Part shown: positions 6,221 through 8,985 of the stretch, piece by piece
How positions within the stretch are numbered: the stretch's first letter is position 1
Layout: each line of letters starts with the position of its first letter
NCBI GenBank assembly: GCA_003643935.1
Contig: QMLJ01000030.1
Span: forward strand, 1 to 8,985
DNA length: 8,985 nucleotides
From: Deltaproteobacteria bacterium
Lineage (GTDB): Bacteria > Desulfobacterota > Desulfomonilia > UBA1062
Direction: 5' to 3'
Made by a program: the position numbers and the translations under genes
The notes under the pieces: generated by a model
Told to the model about the DNA's origin: nothing
What the model saw: only the letters and a program-made list of their open reading frames with translations
Database searches by the model: none

Positions 6221-7049
6221 TGAGCTTAACCTCCTCTTTCAGCTCTATTCCGAATCTGGATTTTACCCTTTGCTTTATCACGTCGATGAGTTTTTTCACG
6301 TCAGATGCGTTTGCATCCCCATCATTTACAATAAAGTTTGCATGTAGAGGGGACACCATTGCACCGCCGATCCTGTATCCCTTTAGTCCTGCCTCTTCGA
6401 TAAGGTAACCTGCAGACATGCCCTCGGGATTCTTGAATACAGAACCGCTGGTGAAACCCTTGGGTTGATTCCTCCTTTTCTCAAGATAATTACTCGTGCG
6501 TTCTTGGACGTGCTTAGGATTACTTGGGTCAAGCTTCAAGTAAGTACCTGTAATGACGACATTGTCCGGCAGGTTCCCTGACCTGTAAGAGGAATGGATG
6601 TCCTCTCTTTTCAAGTTGAATTCACCATTTCTGCCTGTGAGCTCAATGGATATGACTCTGTCCATTATCCATTCATCCCGTGTACCTGCATTCATGAAAA
6701 GGGCTCCACCGAGGCTTCCTGGTATACCGGAGAGAAACTCTAGACCGCTTAATCCCTCTTTTATGCAGAATGTAAGGATCTCGTTAATTGGGGTTTTAGC
6801 ACCTGCATGTATAGTCTCTCCCTTGAGTTCTATGAAAGAGAAATTATTTCCCAGTCTGAGCACTGGTATATCAATGGGCGTATCCCCGAAGATGGTGTTT
6901 GTGCCTTCCCCTAGTATGAAGAGTCTATTGTTACTTGCAAGGAAGTGCGCTATATCCTCTGTATTCTCTGCTATGAATACATTAGAGATGTATCCTCCAC
7001 AATGCATGGATGTAATGTTTCTTGCGCTTACATTATGCAATAGTTTCAC
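6213..7049 (-). CDS. murB: UDP-N-acetylenolpyruvoylglucosamine reductase MurB (GTG start)
   Basis: A cytosolic FAD enzyme that reduces UDP-GlcNAc-enolpyruvate to UDP-MurNAc with NADPH, the second committed step of peptidoglycan synthesis. With the GTG start it has 278 residues. Motifs in order: GEGTNTIFGD (47-56, FAD binding), GLSGLEFLSGIPGSLGGALF (99-118, with MNAGT after it), SSYRSG (153-158, catalytic Arg156), SGSVFKNP (201-208, proton-donor Ser203), LIEEAGLKG (216-224), HANFIVN (236-242), and a conserved Glu near the end in KEEVKLIG. The compact layout suits a type II MurB. The GTG overlaps the murC TGA as GTGA, with GGAG (7058-7061) 8 nt upstream. An in-frame ATG at 7085 would add 12 residues and overlap murC by 40 nt, but it has a poorer ribosome site. 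No ddl follows before ftsQ. Confidence 0.95.
   Translation of the reverse strand: MKLLHNVSARNITSMHCGGYISNVFIAENTEDIAHFLASNNRLFILGEGTNTIFGDTPIDIPVLRLGNNFSFIELKGETIHAGAKTPINEILTFCIKEGLSGLEFLSGIPGSLGGALFMNAGTRDEWIMDRVISIELTGRNGEFNLKREDIHSSYRSGNLPDNVVITGTYLKLDPSNPKHVQERTSNYLEKRRNQPKGFTSGSVFKNPEGMSAGYLIEEAGLKGYRIGGAMVSPLHANFIVNDGDANASDVKKLIDVIKQRVKSRFGIELKEEVKLIG
6230..6235 (-). promoter_or_regulatory. Ribosome binding site deciding the ftsQ TTG start
   Basis: The minus strand reads AGGAGG 9 nt before the TTG at 6220, within the last codons of murB (the KEE of KEEVKLIG). It is the main reason for accepting the rare start codon. Confidence 0.75.
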
Positions 7050-8416
7050 CCCAAAAGCTCCAGTAACCTTATTCCCTGTCTCCATATATCGCCTGCACCC
7101 AAGAATACCACTATGTCACCTCTTTTAAGCCCTTTGATGATTGTTTCAGGTATGGTATCTTTGTCTTCTACGTAAGATGCCGACCTGTGACCGTGTTCCT
7201 TTATGCTGTCCAGGAGTTTCATGGCTGATACACCGTCTATTGGTTTTTCAGATGCAGGGAATATATCCGTTACATATAGTATGGCAGCATCATAAAATGC
7301 GGTGACAAAGTCGTCGAACAGGGCCTTTGTTCTTGAATAACGATGCGGCTGAAACACAGCTATAATTCTTCTTCCCGGGAACCCGAGCCTTATTGCATTT
7401 AGCGTATTTCTTATCTCTGTTGGATGGTGCCCGTAATCATCCATAACTATTATGCCTTTCTTTTCTCCCCTTACGTGAAATCTTCTCTGTACCCCTTTGA
7501 AGTCCGATAGTGCCTCTCTTGCAGTCTCGAAGGGGATCTCTAATTGCATTGATACAGAGAGTGCTGCCATGGCGTTTAAGCAGTTATGTATGCCCGGGAC
7601 ATCTATCTTAATCTCACCAAGCATTTTATTAGCCTTGTATGCGCGGAAGATGGACGTTGATCCCTTGAAGCTAGGTGCCGTGCACCTGAAGTCTGCCTGT
7701 GCACTTGTACCATATGTTATGACCTTCCTTTCGAGCTTGGGTAGTATGGACTGTATGTTCTCATCATCCAGGCATACCACATCGAATCCATAGAACGGTA
7801 CCTTGTTGAGAAAGGTTATGTAAGTAGACTTGATATCATCCAGATCTGTGTAGCAGTCCATGTGTTCTTTCTCTATGTTTGTAACAACAGCCACTATAGG
7901 GGCTAGCTTGAGAAATGACCTGTCGCTCTCGTCGGCCTCTGCTACCAATATATCGCTTTCCCCGAGCCTTGCATTGGAATCGAAGAGGTCCAACTTGCCA
8001 CCGATTACAGCGGTTGGGTCAAGCCCTGCCTTTGCCAGTATTGTTGCAAGCATTGAAGTGGTGGTTGTCTTTCCATGCGTGCCTGCTATGGCAATCGAGT
8101 ATTTCATGCGCATAAGCTCGGCCAGCATCTCTGCCCTGGGTATGACAGGTATTCCCCTGCTTGCGGCCTCTCTGCATTCAGGGTTATCCTTGCTTACGGC
8201 AGATGAATATACTACCACCTGTGAGTGGAGGATGTTCTCGGGCCTGTGCCCAATATTGATTTTTGCTCCAAGGCGTTTGAGCCGCTCTATAGTATCCGAG
8301 CTTTTTATATCAGAGCCTGTGACTTCGAAGCCCAGGTTCAAGAGAAGCTCAGCTATGCCACTCATACCTATGCCACCTATGCCAACGAAGTGTATTCTCC
8401 TAATACCGTCAAACAC
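7046..8416 (-). CDS. murC: UDP-N-acetylmuramate--L-alanine ligase MurC (GTG start)
   Basis: A cytosolic Mur ligase that adds L-Ala to UDP-MurNAc with ATP, starting the stem peptide. It has 456 residues with the GTG start, normal length. The N-terminal domain opens with IHFVGIGGIGMSGIAELLL (8-26), the UDP-binding glycine loop diagnostic of MurC. The central ATPase domain has AGTHGKTTTT (111-120), EADESD (160-165) and TNIEKEHMD (179-187), then GIHNCLNA (275-282). The C-terminal domain has RRFHVRG, DDYGHHPTE (326-334), FQPHRYSRT (355-363) and FLGAGDI (438-444). The GTG at 8416 was preferred because GAGG (8426-8429) lies 9 nt upstream and the product then begins MFDGIRRIHFVG, like other MurC proteins. 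A TTG at 8422 would add two residues but is too close to that site. It overlaps the end of murG by 8 nt. Confidence 0.97.
   Translation of the reverse strand: MFDGIRRIHFVGIGGIGMSGIAELLLNLGFEVTGSDIKSSDTIERLKRLGAKINIGHRPENILHSQVVVYSSAVSKDNPECREAASRGIPVIPRAEMLAELMRMKYSIAIAGTHGKTTTTSMLATILAKAGLDPTAVIGGKLDLFDSNARLGESDILVAEADESDRSFLKLAPIVAVVTNIEKEHMDCYTDLDDIKSTYITFLNKVPFYGFDVVCLDDENIQSILPKLERKVITYGTSAQADFRCTAPSFKGSTSIFRAYKANKMLGEIKIDVPGIHNCLNAMAALSVSMQLEIPFETAREALSDFKGVQRRFHVRGEKKGIIVMDDYGHHPTEIRNTLNAIRLGFPGRRIIAVFQPHRYSRTKALFDDFVTAFYDAAILYVTDIFPASEKPIDGVSAMKLLDSIKEHGHRSASYVEDKDTIPETIIKGLKRGDIVVFLGAGDIWRQGIRLLELLG
7058..7061 (-). promoter_or_regulatory. Ribosome binding site supporting the murB GTG start
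   Basis: GGAG on the minus strand, 8 nt before the GTG at 7049 and inside murC codons. The competing ATG at 7085 has only GCAGGCGAT-type sequence before it. With the GTGA stop-start overlap this favours GTG and termination-reinitiation. Confidence 0.55.
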
Positions 8417-8985
8417 CGGCAATCACCTCTGCAATCCTTGTTGATCCGTTAGCCGTAAATAGCATACCCATTGCCCTTGATGCCATCTCTAATCCCTCTT
8501 TGTTTTTCACCCTCTTCTCTATCTCGTTGGCCAGCCTCTCTGCAGAGAGTTCGCTCTCAGGTATTATCCAGCCCCCACCCATAGATGCAACGTACCTGGC
8601 ATTCTCCATCTGGTGATTATCAGCTGCGTAAGGATAGGGTATCATTATGGCAGGTAATGACGCTGCCATAAGTTCGGTGAGTGTTATGGCACCTGCCCTG
8701 CATACTGCCAGGGTTGAATCCTTGTAGACCTCTACCATATCATCAATGAAGTCAAGGACGCGCGCTTCTATGGATATCTCCTTGTACCCTTGGACCACCA
8801 ATGCATAATCTCTTGATCCTGTTTGGTGTATGACAGGTAGCTTGATGCCCCTATCTTTACATATTTTCAGTGCATCAAGTGCCGTACGGTTGATCCTGCT
8901 TGCCCCAAGGCTACCCCCCATTACAAGGATGGCATTGGCACGTGTCCTGTCCTTGGTATCTTTAAGGGCCTCTATTTCCTTTCTT
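8409..8985 (-). CDS. murG: Lipid II synthase MurG (5' end beyond window)
   Basis: A GT-B glycosyltransferase, peripheral on the cytoplasmic face of the inner membrane, that moves GlcNAc from UDP-GlcNAc to lipid I to make lipid II. Only the C-terminal donor-binding domain is here, about 192 residues. The frame is open to the window edge, reading RKEIEALKDTKDRTRANAI before LVMGGSLGAS, so the Met at 8921 is internal and not a start. Diagnostic motifs are GGSLGASRIN (G-loop), the HQTGSRDY region, and CRAGAITLTELMA with LPAIMIPYPYA and DNHQMENARY, which holds the conserved HQ and NA of the UDP-GlcNAc site. The stop TGA overlaps the start of murC. The N-terminal lipid I-binding half must lie beyond base 8985. 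Confidence 0.96.
   Translation of the reverse strand, partial: RKEIEALKDTKDRTRANAILVMGGSLGASRINRTALDALKICKDRGIKLPVIHQTGSRDYALVVQGYKEISIEARVLDFIDDMVEVYKDSTLAVCRAGAITLTELMAASLPAIMIPYPYAADNHQMENARYVASMGGGWIIPESELSAERLANEIEKRVKNKEGLEMASRAMGMLFTANGSTRIAEVIAGV
8426..8429 (-). promoter_or_regulatory. Ribosome binding site deciding the murC GTG start
   Basis: AGAGGTGA on the minus strand within the last murG codons; the GAGG core is 9 nt from the GTG at 8416 but only 3 nt from the alternative TTG at 8422. Confidence 0.55.

Noticed and set aside
7860..8444. Plus-strand open frame of 194 codons opposite murC
   Set aside because: Antisense shadow of murC with low-complexity Ser/Ala/Pro composition and no recognisable family.
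8409..8921. A short 170-residue protein starting at the Met at 8921
   Set aside because: The frame stays open to the window edge and that Met lies just before the internal GGSLGAS loop of MurG, so this is the C-terminal part of a full-length gene and not a truncated one.

Overview
The window is an ordinary piece of a Gram-negative bacterial chromosome. About 7.1 kb of it (1905-8985, minus strand) is the distal half of a division and cell wall (dcw) cluster. Read in its own direction the order is murG (cut by the window end) - murC - murB - ftsQ - ftsA - ftsZ - alr. Two plus-strand genes, an outer-membrane porin (cut by the window start) and a small metallo-beta-lactamase-fold hydrolase, converge on it from the other side.

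Organism: the porin ending in an aromatic residue and the full FtsQ/FtsA/FtsZ set indicate a diderm bacterium. The FtsZ tail ending in FLRKKAD, the balanced base composition, and the heavy use of AGG for Arg and ATA for Ile fit a deltaproteobacterial (Desulfobacterota-like) or Nitrospirota-like lineage. That placement is inference; nothing here fixes the genus.

Layout: 2-1021 porin C-terminal part; 1022-1166 short leader; 1167-1811 MBL-fold hydrolase; 1812-1904 convergent junction with no clear terminator; 1905-3014 alanine racemase; 3024-4193 FtsZ; 4218-5444 FtsA; 5450-6220 FtsQ; 6213-7049 MurB; 7046-8416 MurC; 8409-8985 MurG. Every junction in the minus-strand run is tight, from an 8-nt overlap to a 24-nt gap, so it is probably one transcription unit with strong translational coupling. 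I corrected three starts to non-ATG codons (murC GTG, murB GTG, ftsQ TTG), each by a Shine-Dalgarno sequence inside the preceding gene.

How it works together: MurB completes UDP-MurNAc, MurC adds the first L-Ala of the stem peptide, and MurG makes lipid II. Alr supplies D-Ala for the D-Ala-D-Ala end of the stem. FtsZ forms the cytokinetic ring, FtsA anchors it to the membrane, and FtsQ links it to the periplasmic divisome. The usual ddl gene is missing between murB and ftsQ, while alr is attached to the end of the cluster.

I did not find a new biological system. The points worth a second look are small: a possible second C-terminal-peptide-like motif in FtsZ, a cysteine pair in its nucleotide-binding loop, the alr placement in frame with ftsZ behind tandem stop codons, and the unassigned MBL hydrolase.
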